A stretch of 64,000 nucleotides of DNA from Ehretia macrophylla (lineage: Eukaryota > Streptophyta > Magnoliopsida > Boraginales > Ehretiaceae): assembly GCA_037974665.1 (NCBI GenBank), contig CM075773.1:30762853-30826852 (forward strand). Direction: 5' to 3'. The translations under genes were made by a program, and so were the position numbers. Every line of letters begins with the position of its first letter. The first letter of the stretch is position 1. Below are positions 46,835 through 58,143 of the stretch, in pieces. The notes under the pieces are model-generated. The model was not told the DNA's origin. It made no database searches and was given only the letters and a program-made list of their open reading frames with translations.

Positions 46835-49169
46835 TGTCACGCCTCGACCCCAAACTCATTGCCAAGACAAGGCCGGAATGTAACGTGGACTAGATAGATA
46901 AACCTGTACAATAATTCATTAATGACCTAAACATAAATAATAACCACAAGTAACTTTAATAACGGTGCCTCAAACTATTGGCACTAACATTCATTAACTT
47001 GATCAATCATATATATATACAAGGCCTACATTGAACCCTCCGGCATGCCTCAACCATCAATGCCCACGAGGCCTCAAAAGAATAGTCTATTAATAAGATT
47101 TACAATCCATTATCCAAAAGAATATTACAACACCTAAAGTTGTACAAATTATAACATAGTTCAATACATATGTTTAACCATCTACAAGCAACTAGAATCA
47201 TAGCAAGCAAAAGCCCGTCTCACCACACAAATAGGCATTGTCTTCAGCTTGGTCCTTAGCACAGGCTCAACCTCGGCCTCACCTAAAAAATTGTCATATA
47301 AAAGGATGAGCTACACTTAGCTCAGCGAGGGTTAATGGTCTCCGGTGGTTTTTGCAAACAATTCAACATTTGAAAAAAACCTTTCATGAAACATGATATG
47401 CATGAGTGCATTTAAGTATAAGAATCAATAGACAAGCAATAACACGTCACTCTACCCTCCAAGGTCCTCAAGGGCCCAAGCAAATGTAGATTTACCATAT
47501 ATCAAAGGATACAATTTTCCTTGCAGTTGTTGTAGTTGGCCAGCCTTGAATCAATCATCATCATTTTTCCCAACTCCAAACATTAGGTGATATCCGGATA
47601 ATCACCGGGGACCATGGTAGTCGAGACCTACTGGTAGCCCGTTGCTACCCAGGGGAAACGAACGCTACCATACCCATAATTGTGGTTGTAACCATCGCGC
47701 ATGCAATCATTATCATGACAAGCAAGATATATGCATCAACAGGTAAAGGAGGCAACAAAGTAGGTTACCTCCGATCACATAATCATGCAACTAATCTTGA
47801 ATATATTCCAGTATATAAACGTGTGAATAATTACAACATCTTACATTTAGAATTCGTATATTCATGTAGATAGGCAACAATTATAATACCTTGCATTTAG
47901 AACTTATAAGATGTAATGTGGAAGTCAATAAAGAAGGTTGGTTCATCATACAAGCATTTCCAATACTTGTGCATTAGCCTAACTTAGGAGATAAATTCAC
48001 CTACTTTCCCAAAATCCAATTAATATGATTTTGGTCTAGAATCGAAGCTCATCGAATGTAGATAACTCTAGAGTCAAATAGAACTCAATTCGGAGTTGAA
48101 ACGAATGAGATATGGCCTCCGCAAAATCACTGCGCAGAGTTGTCAAACATCTGGGCGTTGCAGCCTTCATCTGGTCGACCGGATGAAGCAGGCAACGCCC
48201 GGACCGAAGCTTTCTGCCGAGCGTTGAGGCTTCTATCCGGCCGACCGAATTGAGGCAGTAATGCCTGGATAGCTGATGGGAAACACCAAAATTTCCACCC
48301 AAATCACCTAAACGACAACCAATCCTTCTACCAACACACAAACAAGTTCAATGAGGCTATTACGCATCATATAAGGGTTCTAACTCAACCGTTCTAACTC
48401 AACCAAAACCACCCTACATCAACAATCAACAAACACCCAAAATCAAAATCAAAATCCTAAATCTACAACACAAAATACTCAACCTTCTCATCAACAAAGC
48501 TATTTTATACAAGATATAGCAAGACTAATACACTTATCATGCTTAATGTAGCTTTAGAAAACTTTTAAGAAAACAACCCTCAAATTTGCAAGAATTGGAG
48601 ATGGAAGAAAATAGTTGTGAGATGCAAGAAAATGCTCAATATAGCTAGCAATGGCTTTTTCTCATTTCCTTCTTCTTCTTTCTTCTTCTATTCCTCTTTT
48701 CTTCTCTCCCTCTCTTTTCCCTCTTTGATTGTGTATAAGTGTGTGTGAGTGTGTGTGCAGGAATTTTGTGTGTACATGGAGTGTATTGTGTGTTTTGAGT
48801 GGACAAAATAGAATAATAGTTGCCTATAAAAATATGATTTTTGCCAAATGTCCACCTTGCCCTCCAATAAAGTCATTTTAGCTAGTTTCCGATTTTGGTT
48901 GAATTATAACTAATTAGTTACTACTCATGACTTATTTGAGTACTATTAATACCTACGACACGTAAAACTCCATAACACACGTAATTAAACATTTTGACAC
49001 GTAAAACGATGAATATGCACATTAAATGTCATTAAGACATACTAATTTATGCTAATGCACATGAAATGATATAAATGCATCATAATTGATGTCAATGCCT
49101 ATGAAATAATATGAATGCATTATAATTAATATAATTATATATATATAGATTCTCGTGGCGAGTTTTACA
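46835..49169 (-). repeat. 5' LTR of element 2
   Basis: 2335 bp, partner of 39759-42063. On the minus strand it runs TGTAAAACTC to GGCGTGACA. It has an extra 14-bp tandem copy of GTTCTAACTCAACC near 48385-48412 that the other LTR lacks, so that change came after insertion. No gene seen. Confidence 0.9.
48153..48268 (-). repeat. Two tandem hairpin units in the 5' LTR of element 2
   Basis: 48153-48200 is a 48-bp imperfect palindrome: outer arms GGGCGTTGC and GCAACGCCC, inner arms CTTCATC and GATGAAG, centre GGTCGACC, about 20 of 24 positions pairing. A diverged second unit follows at 48219-48268. Both are also in the 3' LTR. Confidence 0.75.
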
Positions 49170-49237
49170 CGTCCAAGCACAGTTAACTTTGGAGTTCTGA
49201 TGGGATCCGGTGCATTAGTGCTAGCATAATTGCACCC
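49170..49237 (-). pseudogene. 5S rRNA copy 31, 5' part (split by element 2)
   Basis: RNA positions 1 to ~68, starting right after the LTR with CGTCCAAGCAC. Box A has GCACAGTTAAC and the RNA 5' region has CATAATTGCACCC. Remaining part at 39703-39758. Confidence 0.86.
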
Positions 49238-49783
49238 GTCATGCTGAGGGTACAAAGCCCTTATGTGTTGACGGTTCACAATCCCATCCAAGAGAGACGA
49301 CCCATTCAAAAGGCTAATGGGCTTATCAATAGCCCATATGCTTCAACAACGCAACATCACCACAAGACGAGATATCGATGTGTTGTAGAGCCCTCTAATG
49401 TTCCGCGAGTTAGGTTCTCGTGCGGCCAACGAAGAACGACCTGGGCTTAAAAAATAGCACAAAAAAAATATGCCCAAAATTGATGAAAATGTTAAATTTT
49501 GGGTTCTAAAAATAGGCGCAGTTGAGTAGGTTTGTTGGCCCCGTCGTAGAGCTCCCGGAGAGCTTTCCAACGATATGCTATGCGCCGCATAACTCCTTAA
49601 AAGTAAAAAATGATGGGCACTGGAGCGACGGAGACCAGGTCACACGCCCCATGCCCTAGGTATGCAGGCCCAGCCTTTACACGATGCGAAGTTGTCTTGC
49701 CCAAGATGCCGTAGGACTCGAGAATAAAAATGTGATGGATAAAGCATTTGGTAAGGCTAAACGGGGCAAAAAAAATGAAAAGA

Positions 49784-49902
49784 TGGGGGCAACACGAGGA
49801 CTTCCAAGAGGATCACCCATCCTACTACTACTCTCGCCCAAGCACGCTTAACTTCGGAGTTCTGATAGGATCCGGTCCATTAGTGCTGGTATTATCGCAC
49901 CC
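49784..49902 (-). rRNA. 5S rRNA copy 32 (B2), diverged
   Basis: TTCCAAGAGGATC and CCTACTAC mark box C and its flank. The upstream spacer variants CAGCCTAGA and GTGAAATCGATGCAATG also follow copy 36, so this is the first unit of the four-unit pattern. Confidence 0.83.
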
Positions 49903-50451
49903 GTCATGCTGAGGGTGCAAAGCCCTTATGTGTTGATGGTTCACAGTCCCAGCCTAGAAAGACGGCCCATTCAAAAGGCCAATGGGCTTATCGACAGTCC
50001 ATCTACTTTAACAATGCAGCATTATCGCAAGACGTGAAATCGATGCAATGTAGAACCCTCTAATGTTCCGCAAGTTGGGTTCTTGTCCTTTTTGCGGCTC
50101 ACGACGAAGGAAAAACAGCGCTAAAAGAAGAAAAGTGGCCTAAAACTGATGAAAACATTCCATTTCGGGTACCGAAGATAGGTGCAGCCGAGCATGCTCG
50201 CTGGCCCCATTGTAGAGCTCTCGGAGAGCTTTTCAACGGTATGATGTGCGCAGCATAACTCTTTACCGATCAAAAGTTAGGGGCACAAGAACAACAGAGA
50301 CCTGGTCACAGGCCCTACCCCCTAGGTTTGCGAGCCCAGCCTCTATACGATGCGAAGTTGTCTTGCCTAAGATGTCGTGGGACTCAAGAATACAAATATG
50401 ATGGATAAAGCATCTTGGCAAGGCTAAACGAGGCAAAAAAAAATGAAAAGA

Positions 50452-50571
50452 GGGGTGCAACAAGAGGACTTACCAGTGGGTTTACCCATCCTAGTACTAC
50501 TCCCGCCCGAGCACGCTTAACTTCAGAGTTATGATGGGATCCGGTGCATTAGTACTGGTATGATGGTAACC
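50452..50571 (-). rRNA. 5S rRNA copy 33 (B2), diverged
   Basis: One base longer than the standard form because of GTGGGTTTACCC in box C, shared with copies 37 and 41. RNA 5' end changed (GATGGTAACC). Confidence 0.83.
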
Positions 50572-51130
50572 GTCATGCTGAGGGTGCAAAACCCTAATGT
50601 ATTGACGGTTCACAGTCATATCCAAGAGAGACAGCCTATTCAAAAGGCCAATGGGCTTATCGACAGCCCATTTGCTTCAACAACACTGCATTACCGCAAG
50701 ACGTGATATCGACGCATTGTAGAGCCCTCTAATGTTCCGCGAGTTAGGTTCTTTTCCTTTTCGCAACACACGACGAATGACCTGGGCCTAAAAAATAGCA
50801 CAAAAACAACAAAAGATGACCAAAATTGATGAAAATGTTTGATTTTGGGTACCAAAAATAGGCGCAGCCGAGTAGGCTTACTGTCCCCGTCGTAGTGCTC
50901 CTGGAGAGCTTTTCATCGGTATGTTGTGCGAAGCATAACTCCTTATGAATCAAAAGTTTTGGGCACCAGAACGATGAAGACCTGGTCACAAGCCCCATTC
51001 CCTAGGTTTGCGGGCCCAGCCTCTACGCAATGCGAAGTTGTTTTTTCCAAGATGTCGTGGGACTTGAGAATATAAATGTGACGGATAATGCATCTTGGCG
51101 AGGCTAAACGTGGCAAAAAAAATGAAAAAA

Positions 51131-51249
51131 GTGGTACAACACGAGGACTTCCCAAGGGGTCATCCATCCTAGTACTACTCCTGTCCATGCACGCTTAACT
51201 TCAGAGTTCTGATGGGATCTGGTGCATTAGTGCTGGCAAGATCGCACCC
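51131..51249 (-). rRNA. 5S rRNA copy 34 (B2), diverged
   Basis: Shares CCTGTCCATGCACGC at the intermediate element and box A, and GCTGGCAAGATCGC near the RNA 5' end, with copies 38 and 42. Box C has GTCATCCATCC. Confidence 0.83.
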
Positions 51250-51806
51250 GTCATGCTGAGGGTGTAAAGCCCTTATGTGTTGACGGTTCACAGTCCCATC
51301 CAAGTGAGACGACCCAATCAAAAGGCCAATGGGTTTATCGACAGCCCATCTGCTTCAACAATGCTGCATCACTGTAAGACGTGATATTGACGTGTTGTAG
51401 AGCCCTCTAATGTTCCGCGAGTTAGGTTCTCGTCCTTTCTCGGCTCACGAAGAACTACCCGGGCCTAAAAAATAGCGGAAAAACAACAAAAGATGACCAA
51501 AATTGATGAAAATGTTTGATTTTGGGTACCGAAAATAGGGGCAGTAGAGCAGGCTTGCTACACCGATCGTAGAGCTCCCGGAGAGCTTTCCAACGGTATG
51601 CTATGCGCCGCATTACTCCTTACGGATCAAAAGTTGTAGGCATTGGAGGGACAGAGACCAGGTCATACGCCCCACGCCCTAGGTTTGCGGGCCCAGCCTC
51701 TATGTGATATGAAGTTGTCTTGCCCAAGATGCCGTGGGACTCGAGAATAAAAATGTGATGGATAAAGCATCTTGGCAAGGCTAAACTAGGGGAAAAAATG
51801 AAAAGA

Positions 51807-51925
51807 AGGGTACAACACGAGGACTTCCCAAGGGGTCACCCATCCTAGTACTACTCTCGCCCAATCACGCTTAACTTTGGATTTCAGATAGGATCCGGTG
51901 CATTAGAGCTAGTATGATCGCACTT
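51807..51925 (-). rRNA. 5S rRNA copy 35 (B2), diverged
   Basis: TTAGAGCTAG near the 5' end and the upstream CTTAGGTGTTGATGGTCC link it to copies 39 and 43. Box C intact; box A has CAATCACGC. Confidence 0.83.
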
Positions 51926-52484
51926 GTCATGCTGAGGGTGCAAAGCCCTTAGGTGTTGATGGTCCACAGTCCCAGCCAAGAGAGACGGCCCTTTCAAAAG
52001 GCCAATGGGCTTATCGACAGCCCATCTGCTTCAACAACGCAGCATTATCACAAGGCCTGATATCGACGCATTGTAGAGCCCTATAATGTTCCACGAGTAG
52101 GGTTCTCGTACTTTTTGAGGCTCATGACAAATGAACCGGGCCTAAAAAAAAGTGTAAAAACAAGAAAAGTGGCTCAAAACAGATGAAAACATTCAATTTT
52201 AGGTACTAAAAACTGGCGCAGCCAAGTAAGCCTCCTACCCTCGTCATAGAGCTCCCGAAGAGCTTTCTAACGGTATGTTGTGCGCCGCATAACTCCTTAC
52301 GGATCAAAAGTTATGGGCACTAAAGCGACAGAGACCTGGTCACAGGCCCCGATCCCTAGGTTTGCTGGCCGAGCCTTTACGCGATGCGAAGTTGTCCTGC
52401 CCAAGATGCCATGCGACTTGAGAATATAAATGTGACAGATAAAGCATCTTGGCAAGGCAAAACGGTGCCAAAAAAATGAAAAGG

Positions 52485-52603
52485 GGGCTCCAACACAATG
52501 ACTTCCCAGAGGGCCACCCATCCTAGTACTACTCTCACCCAAGCAGGCTTAACTTCAGAGTTCTAATGGGATCCGGTGCAATAGTGCTGGTATTATCGCA
52601 CCC
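52485..52603 (-). rRNA. 5S rRNA copy 36 (B2), diverged
   Basis: GGGCTCCAACACAATGACTT at the 3' end is shared with copy 44 and, in part, with copy 40. GCCACCC in box C and GCAGGC in box A. Confidence 0.82.
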
Positions 52604-53162
52604 GTCATGCTGAGGGTACAAAGCCCCTATGTGTTGATGTTTCACAGTCCCAGCCTAGAGAGACGGCCCATTCAAAAGGCCAATGGGCTAATCGACAGCC
52701 CATCTACTTTAACAATGCAGCATTACTGCAAGACGTGAAATCGATACAATGTAGAGCCCTCTAATGTTTCGCGAGTTGGGTTATTGTCCTTTTCGGTGCT
52801 CACGACGAACGAGGTGGGCCAAAAACACAGCGCAAAAAGAAGAAAAGTAGCCTAAAACTGATGAAAACGTTCCAGTTTGGGTCCCGAAGACAGGCTCAGC
52901 CGAGCATGCTTACTGTTCCCATTGTAGAGATCTCGGAGAGCTTTTCAACGGTATGCTGTGCACATCATAACTCCTTACCGATCAAAAGTTAGGGGCACCG
53001 GAACAACAGAGTCCTGGTCACAGGCCCTTCCCTATAGGTTTGCGGGCCCAGCCTCTACGCGATGCGAAGTTGTTTTGCCTAAGATATCGTGGGACTCGAG
53101 AATATAAATGTGATGGATAAAGCATCTTGGCAAGGCTAAATAAGGCAAAAAAAATGAAAAGA

Positions 53163-53282
53163 GGGGTGTAACACGAGGACTTCCCAGTGGGTTTGCCCAT
53201 CCTTGTACTACTCCCGCCGAAGCACGCTTAACTTCAGAGTTCTAATGGGATCTGGTACTTTAGTTCTGGTATGATCGTACCC
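53163..53282 (-). rRNA. 5S rRNA copy 37 (B2), diverged
   Basis: Same GTGGGTTT-type box C as copy 33, with GGTACTTTAGTTCTGG near the 5' end as private changes. The spacer 5' of it (plus strand 52860-52960) matches that of copy 33. Confidence 0.82.
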
Positions 53283-53841
53283 GTCATGCTGAGGGTGCAA
53301 AACCCTTATGTATTGACGGTTCACAGTCCTATCCAAGAGAGACGGTTCATTCAAAAGGCCAAGGACTTATCGACAGCCCATTTGCTTCAACAACACTGCA
53401 TCACCACATGACGTGATATCGACATTTTGTAGAGCACATCTAATGTTCCGTGAGTTGGGTTCTTTTCCTTTTTGCTGTTCATGACGAAAGACCCAGGCTT
53501 GAAAAATAGCACAAATAGAAGAAAAGTGGCCCAAAACTGATGAAAATGTTGAATTTTGGGTACCAAAAATATGAGCAGCCGACCAGGCTTATTGCCCCCA
53601 TCGTAGAGCACCCGAAGTACTTTTCATCGGTATGTTGTGCGCAGCATAACTCCTTACGGATCAAAAGTTATGGGCACCGGAACGATGAAGACTTGGTCAC
53701 AAGCCCCATCCCCTAGGTTTGCGGGCCCAGCCTCTATGCGATGCAAAGTTGTCTTTCCCAAGATGTCGTGGGACTCGAGAATATAAATGTGATGGATAAT
53801 GCATCTAGGCAAGGCTAAATGTGGCAAAAAAAATGAAAAAA

Positions 53842-53960
53842 GTGGTACAACACGAGGACTTCCCAAGGGGTCACCTATCCTAGTCCTACTACTGTCCATG
53901 AGCGCTTAACTCCAAAGTTCTGCTGGGATCCGATGCATTAGTGCTGGCAAGATCGCACCC
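53842..53960 (-). rRNA. 5S rRNA copy 38 (B2), diverged
   Basis: CTGTCCATGAGCGC and GGCAAGATCGC link it to copies 34 and 42. Box C flank has CACCTATCCTAGTCC; CTGCTGGGATCCG is private. Confidence 0.82.
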
Positions 53961-54519
53961 GTCATGCTGAGGGTGCAAAGCCCTTATGTGTTGACGGTTC
54001 ACAGTCCCATCCAAGTGAGACTGCCCAATCAAAAAGCCAATGGGCTTATCGACAGCCCATCTACTTCAACAATGTTGCATCACCGTAAGACATGATATTG
54101 ACATGTTGTAGAGCCCTCTAATGTTCCGCGAGTTAGGTTCTTGTCCTTTCTCGTCTCACGAAGAACTACCTGGGCCTAAAAAATAGCACAAAAACAAAAA
54201 AAGATGACCAAAATTGATGAAAATGTTTGATTTTGGGAACCGAAAATAGGGGTAGCAGAGCAGGCTTGCTGCACCCATCGTAGAGCTCCCAGAGAGCTTT
54301 CCAACGGTATGATATGTGCCGCATAACTCCTTACGAATCAAAAGTTATGGGCACTAGAGGGACGGAGACCAAGTCACATGCCCCGCGCCCTAGGTTTGTG
54401 GACCCAGCCTCTACGCGATATGAAGTTGTCTTGCGCAAGATGCCGTGGGACTCGAGAATAAAAATGTGATGGATAAAGGATCTTGGCAAGGCTAAACAGG
54501 GCAAAAAAAAATGAAAAGA

Positions 54520-54638
54520 GGGGTATAACACGAATAATTCCCAAGGGGTCACCCATCCTAGTACTACTCTCGCCCAAGCACGCTTAACTTCGGAGTTCTG
54601 ATGGGATCTGGTGCATTAGAGCTAGTATGATCGCACCT
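54520..54638 (-). rRNA. 5S rRNA copy 39 (B2)
   Basis: Box A, intermediate element and box C are all intact; the 3' end is changed (ATAACACGAATAATTCC) and TTAGAGCTAG is shared with copy 35. One of the few copies with a full set of internal promoter boxes. Confidence 0.84.
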
Positions 54639-55195
54639 GTAATGCTGAGGGTGTAAAGCCCTTAGGTGTTGATGGTCCACAGTCCCAGCCAAGAGAGACG
54701 GCCCATTCAAAAGGCCAATGGGCTTATCGACAGCCCATCTGCTTCAACAACGCAGCATTACCGTAAGACCTGATATCGACGCATTGTAGAGCGCTCTAAT
54801 GTTCAATGAGTTAGGTTCTCGTACTTTTTGCGGCTCATGACAAATGACCCAGGCCTAAAAAATAGCACAAAAAGAAGAAAAGTGGCTCAAAATTGATAAA
54901 AACATTCAATTTTGAGTACTAAAAAATGGCGCACCCAAGCAAGCTTCCTATCCCTGTCGTAGAGCTCCCGAAGTTCTTTTCAACGGTATGTTGTGCGCAT
55001 AACTCCATACAGCTCAAAAGTTATGGGCACTGAAGCGACGAAGAGCTGGTAACAGTCCCCGATCCCTAGGTTTGCTGGCCGAGCCTCTATGCGATGCGAA
55101 GTTGTCCTGCCCAAGATGCCATGGGACTCGAGAATATAAATGTGACGGATAAAGCATCTTGGCAAGGCAAAACGGTGCCAAAAAAAATGAAAAGG

Positions 55196-55307
55196 TTGCT
55201 CCAACACGCCCAGAGGGTCACCCATCCTAGTACTACTCTCGCCCAAGCACGCTTAACTTCGGAGTTCTGATGGGATCCTGTGCAGTAGTGCTGGTATTAT
55301 CGCACCC
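55196..55307 (-). pseudogene. 5S rRNA copy 40 (B2), short at the 3' end
   Basis: About 112 bp: the GAGGACTT stretch near the 3' end is missing (CCAACACGCCCAGAGGG). Boxes A and C remain. Spacer variants place it with copies 32 and 36. Confidence 0.83.
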
Positions 55308-55865
55308 GTCGTGCTGAGGGTGCAAAGCCCTTATGTGTTGATGGTTCACAGTCCAAGCCTAGAGAGACAGCTCATTCAAAAGGCCAAAGGGCTTATCGAT
55401 AGCCCATCTGCTTCAACAAAATAGCATTACCGCAAGACGTGATATCGATGCTTTGTAGAGCCCTCTATTGTTTCGCGAGTTAGGTTCTCGTCATTTTTGC
55501 GGCTCAAGATGAATGACCTGGGATGAAAAAATAGAGCAAAAAGAAGGAAAGTGGCCCGTAACTGATGAAAACATTCAATTTTTTGTACCGAAAATAGGCG
55601 CAGCCGAGCATGCTCATTGCCCCCATTGTAGAGCTCTCGAAGAGCTTTTCAACGGTATGCTGTGCGCAGCATAACTCGTTATTGATCAAAAGTTAGGGGC
55701 ACCGGAACAACGGAGACCTGGTCACAGGCCTTACCCCCTAGGTATGCGGGCCCAGCCTCTACGCAATGCGGAGTTGTCTTGCCCAAGATGTCGTGGGACT
55801 TGGGAATATAAATGTGATGGATAAATCATCCTAGCAAGGCTAAACGAGGCAAAAAAATGAATAGA

Positions 55866-55985
55866 GGGGTGCAACACGAGGACTTCCCAGTGGGTTTACC
55901 CATCCTAGTACTACTCCCGCCCAAGCACGCTTAACTTTAAAGTTTTGATGGGATCCGGTGCATTAGTGCTGGTATGATCATACCA
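55866..55985 (-). rRNA. 5S rRNA copy 41 (B2), diverged
   Basis: GTGGGTTTACCC in box C as in copy 33. Box A intact on its own; TTTAAAGTTTTG after it is private. RNA 5' end GATCATACCA. Confidence 0.83.
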
Positions 55986-56547
55986 GTCATGCTGAGGGTA
56001 CAAAACCCTTATGTATTGACGGTTCACAGTCCCATCCAAGAGAGATGGCCCATTCAAAAGGCCAATGGGCTTATCGACAGCCTATTTGCTTCAACAACAC
56101 TGCATCAATGGAAAATGTGATATCGACGCATTGTAAAGCCCTCTAATGTTCCGCCAGTTAGGTTCTCGTCCTTTTCGCGGCTCACAACGAACGACCCAGG
56201 CCTAAAAAACAGCGCAAAAAGCAGAAAAGTGGCACTAAAATGATGAAAACGTTTGATTTTGGGTACCAAAAATAGGCACATCCAACCAGGTTTGCTGCCC
56301 CCCGTCGTAGAGCTCCCGGAGAGCTTTTCATCGGTATGTTGTGCGCAACATAACTCCTTATGGATCAAAAGTTATGGGCACCGGAATAACGGAGACCTAG
56401 TCACAAGCCCCATCCCCTAGGTTTACGGGCCCAGCCTCTACGCGATGCGAAGTTGTCTTTCCCAAGATGTCGTGGGACTCGAGAATATAAATGTGACGGA
56501 TAATGCATCTTGCCAAGGCTAAACGTGACAAAAAAAAAATGAAAAAG

Positions 56548-56665
56548 TAGTACAACACGAGGACTTCCTAAGGGGTCACCCATCCTAGTACTAGTCCTGT
56601 CCATACACGCTTAACTTCAGAGTTCTGATGGGATCCGGTGCATTAGTGCTGGCAAGATTGCACCT
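56548..56665 (-). rRNA. 5S rRNA copy 42 (B2), diverged
   Basis: GTCCTGTCCATACACGC and GGCAAGATTGC link it to copies 34 and 38. Box C intact. Confidence 0.83.
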
Positions 56666-57224
56666 GTCATGCTAAGGGTGCAAAGCCCTTATGTGTTGAC
56701 GGTTCACCGTACCATCCAAGTGAGACAGCCCAATCAAAAGGCCAATGGGCTTATCGACAGCCCATTTGCTTCAACAACGCTGCATCACCGTAAGTTGTGA
56801 TATTGACGTGTTGTAGAGCCCACTAATGTTCCACGAGTTAGGTTCTCGTCCTTTCTCGGCTCACGAAGAACTACCCGGGCCTAAAAAAAAGTGCAAAAAC
56901 AACAAAAGATTACCAAAATTGATTAAAATGTTTGATTTTGGGTACCGAAAATAGGGGTAGTAGAGTAGGCTTGCTGCACCCATCGTAGAGCTCCCGGAGA
57001 GCTTTCCAACAGTATGCTATGCGCTGCATAACTCCTTACAGATCAAATGTTATGGGCACCTGAGCGACGGAGACCAGGTCACACGTCCCACGCCCTTGGT
57101 TTGCTGGCCCAGCCTTTACACGAAATGAAGTTGTCATGCTCAATATGCCGTGGGACTCGATAATAGCATTGTGATGGATAAAGCATCTTGGCAAGGCTAA
57201 ACGGGGCAAAAAAAATTGAAAAGG

Positions 57225-57343
57225 GGGGTACAACACGAGGACTTCCCAAGGGGTCACCCATCCTAGTACTACTCTCGCCCCAACACGCTTAACTTCGAAA
57301 TTCTGATGGGATCCGGTGCATTAGTACTGGTATGATCGCACCT
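57225..57343 (-). rRNA. 5S rRNA copy 43 (B2)
   Basis: Close to consensus at boxes C and A (CCCAACACGC is one step off). Changes: CGAAATTC after box A and ACCTG at the RNA start. Upstream spacer of the copy 35 type. Confidence 0.84.
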
Positions 57344-57902
57344 GTCATGCTGAGGGTGCAAAGCCCTTAGGTGTTGATGGTCCACAGTCCCAACCAAGAG
57401 AGACGGCCCATTCAAAAGGCCAATGGGCTTATCGACAGCCCATCTGCTTTAACAACGTAGCATTACCACAAGACCTGATATCAACGCATTGTAGAGCCCT
57501 CTAATGTTTCACGAGTTAGGTTCTCGTACTTTTTGCGGCTCATGACGAATGAACCGTGCCTAAAAAATAGCGCAAAAAGAAGAAAAGTGGTACAAAACTG
57601 ATGAAAATGTTCAATTTTGGGTACTAAAAGCTGGCGCAGCCAATCAAGCTTCCTGCCCCCGTTGTAGAGCTCCCGAAGAGCTTTCTAACGATATGTTGTG
57701 CGCCACACAACTCCCTACGGATCAAAAGTTATGGGTACCGAAGCGACGAAGACCTAGTCAAAGGCCTCGATCCCTAGGTTTGCTGGCCGAGCCTCTACGC
57801 GATACGAAGTTGTCCTGCCCAAGATGCCATGGGACTCGAGAATATAAATGTGACGGAGAAAGCATCTTGGCAAGGCAAAACGGTGCCAAAAAAATTGAAA
57901 AG

Positions 57903-58022
57903 GGGGCTCCAACACGATGACTTCCTAGAGGGTCACCCATCCTAGTACTACTCTCGCCCAAGGACGCTTAACTTCGGAGTTCTGATGGGATCCAGTGCAT
58001 TAGTGCTAGTATGATCGCACCC
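57903..58022 (-). rRNA. 5S rRNA copy 44 (B2), hybrid
   Basis: The 3' part (GGCTCCAACACGATGACTT) is of the copy 36 type, but the 5' part (GTGCTAGTATGATCGC) and the spacer upstream of it (CCTTAGGTGTT) are of the copy 35 type. The switch lies inside the gene. Confidence 0.82.
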
Positions 58023-58143
58023 GTCATGCTGAGGGTGCAAAGTCCTTAGGTGTTACTGACCCACAGTCCCAGCCAAGAGAGACGGCCTATTCAAAAGGCC
58101 AATGGGCTTATCGATAGCCCATTTGCTTCAACAACGCAGCATT

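Larger units (their letters stand above)
39759..49169 (-). mobile_element. Element 2: broken Ty3/gypsy chromovirus (Tekay/Del-like)
   Basis: A 9.4-kb minus-strand LTR retrotransposon fossil with LTRs of 2305 and 2335 bp, a tRNA-iMet primer site, gag, protease, reverse transcriptase, RNase H, integrase with chromodomain, and a polypurine tract, all in Ty3/gypsy order. The integrase end (IPMVKVLW, EEATWE) is of Tekay/Del type. It lies in a 5S gene with 5-bp flanks TGCCC and CGTCC, each one C-to-T step from CGCCC, which is what intact copies have there. The LTR family differs from element 1, but Gag starts with the same NPGIAMFNMMA motif. The coding part has around ten breaks. LTRs differ by several percent by eye, so an age of one to a few million years is likely (inference). 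Confidence 0.91.
49170..58143 (-). repeat. 5S rDNA array, class B units with four-unit higher-order repeat
   Basis: The 5' part of copy 31 and copies 32-44. Variants recur every four units (~2.71 kb): GTGGGTTTACCC or GTGGGTTTGCCC in copies 33, 37, 41; CTGTCCAT and GCTGGCAAGAT in 34, 38, 42; TTAGGTGTTGATGGTCCAC after 35, 39, 43; GGCTCCAACAC or TGCTCCAACAC in 36, 40, 44. Copy 32 is a further unit of the copy 36 type by its spacer. Spacers hold no protein gene. Confidence 0.88.
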
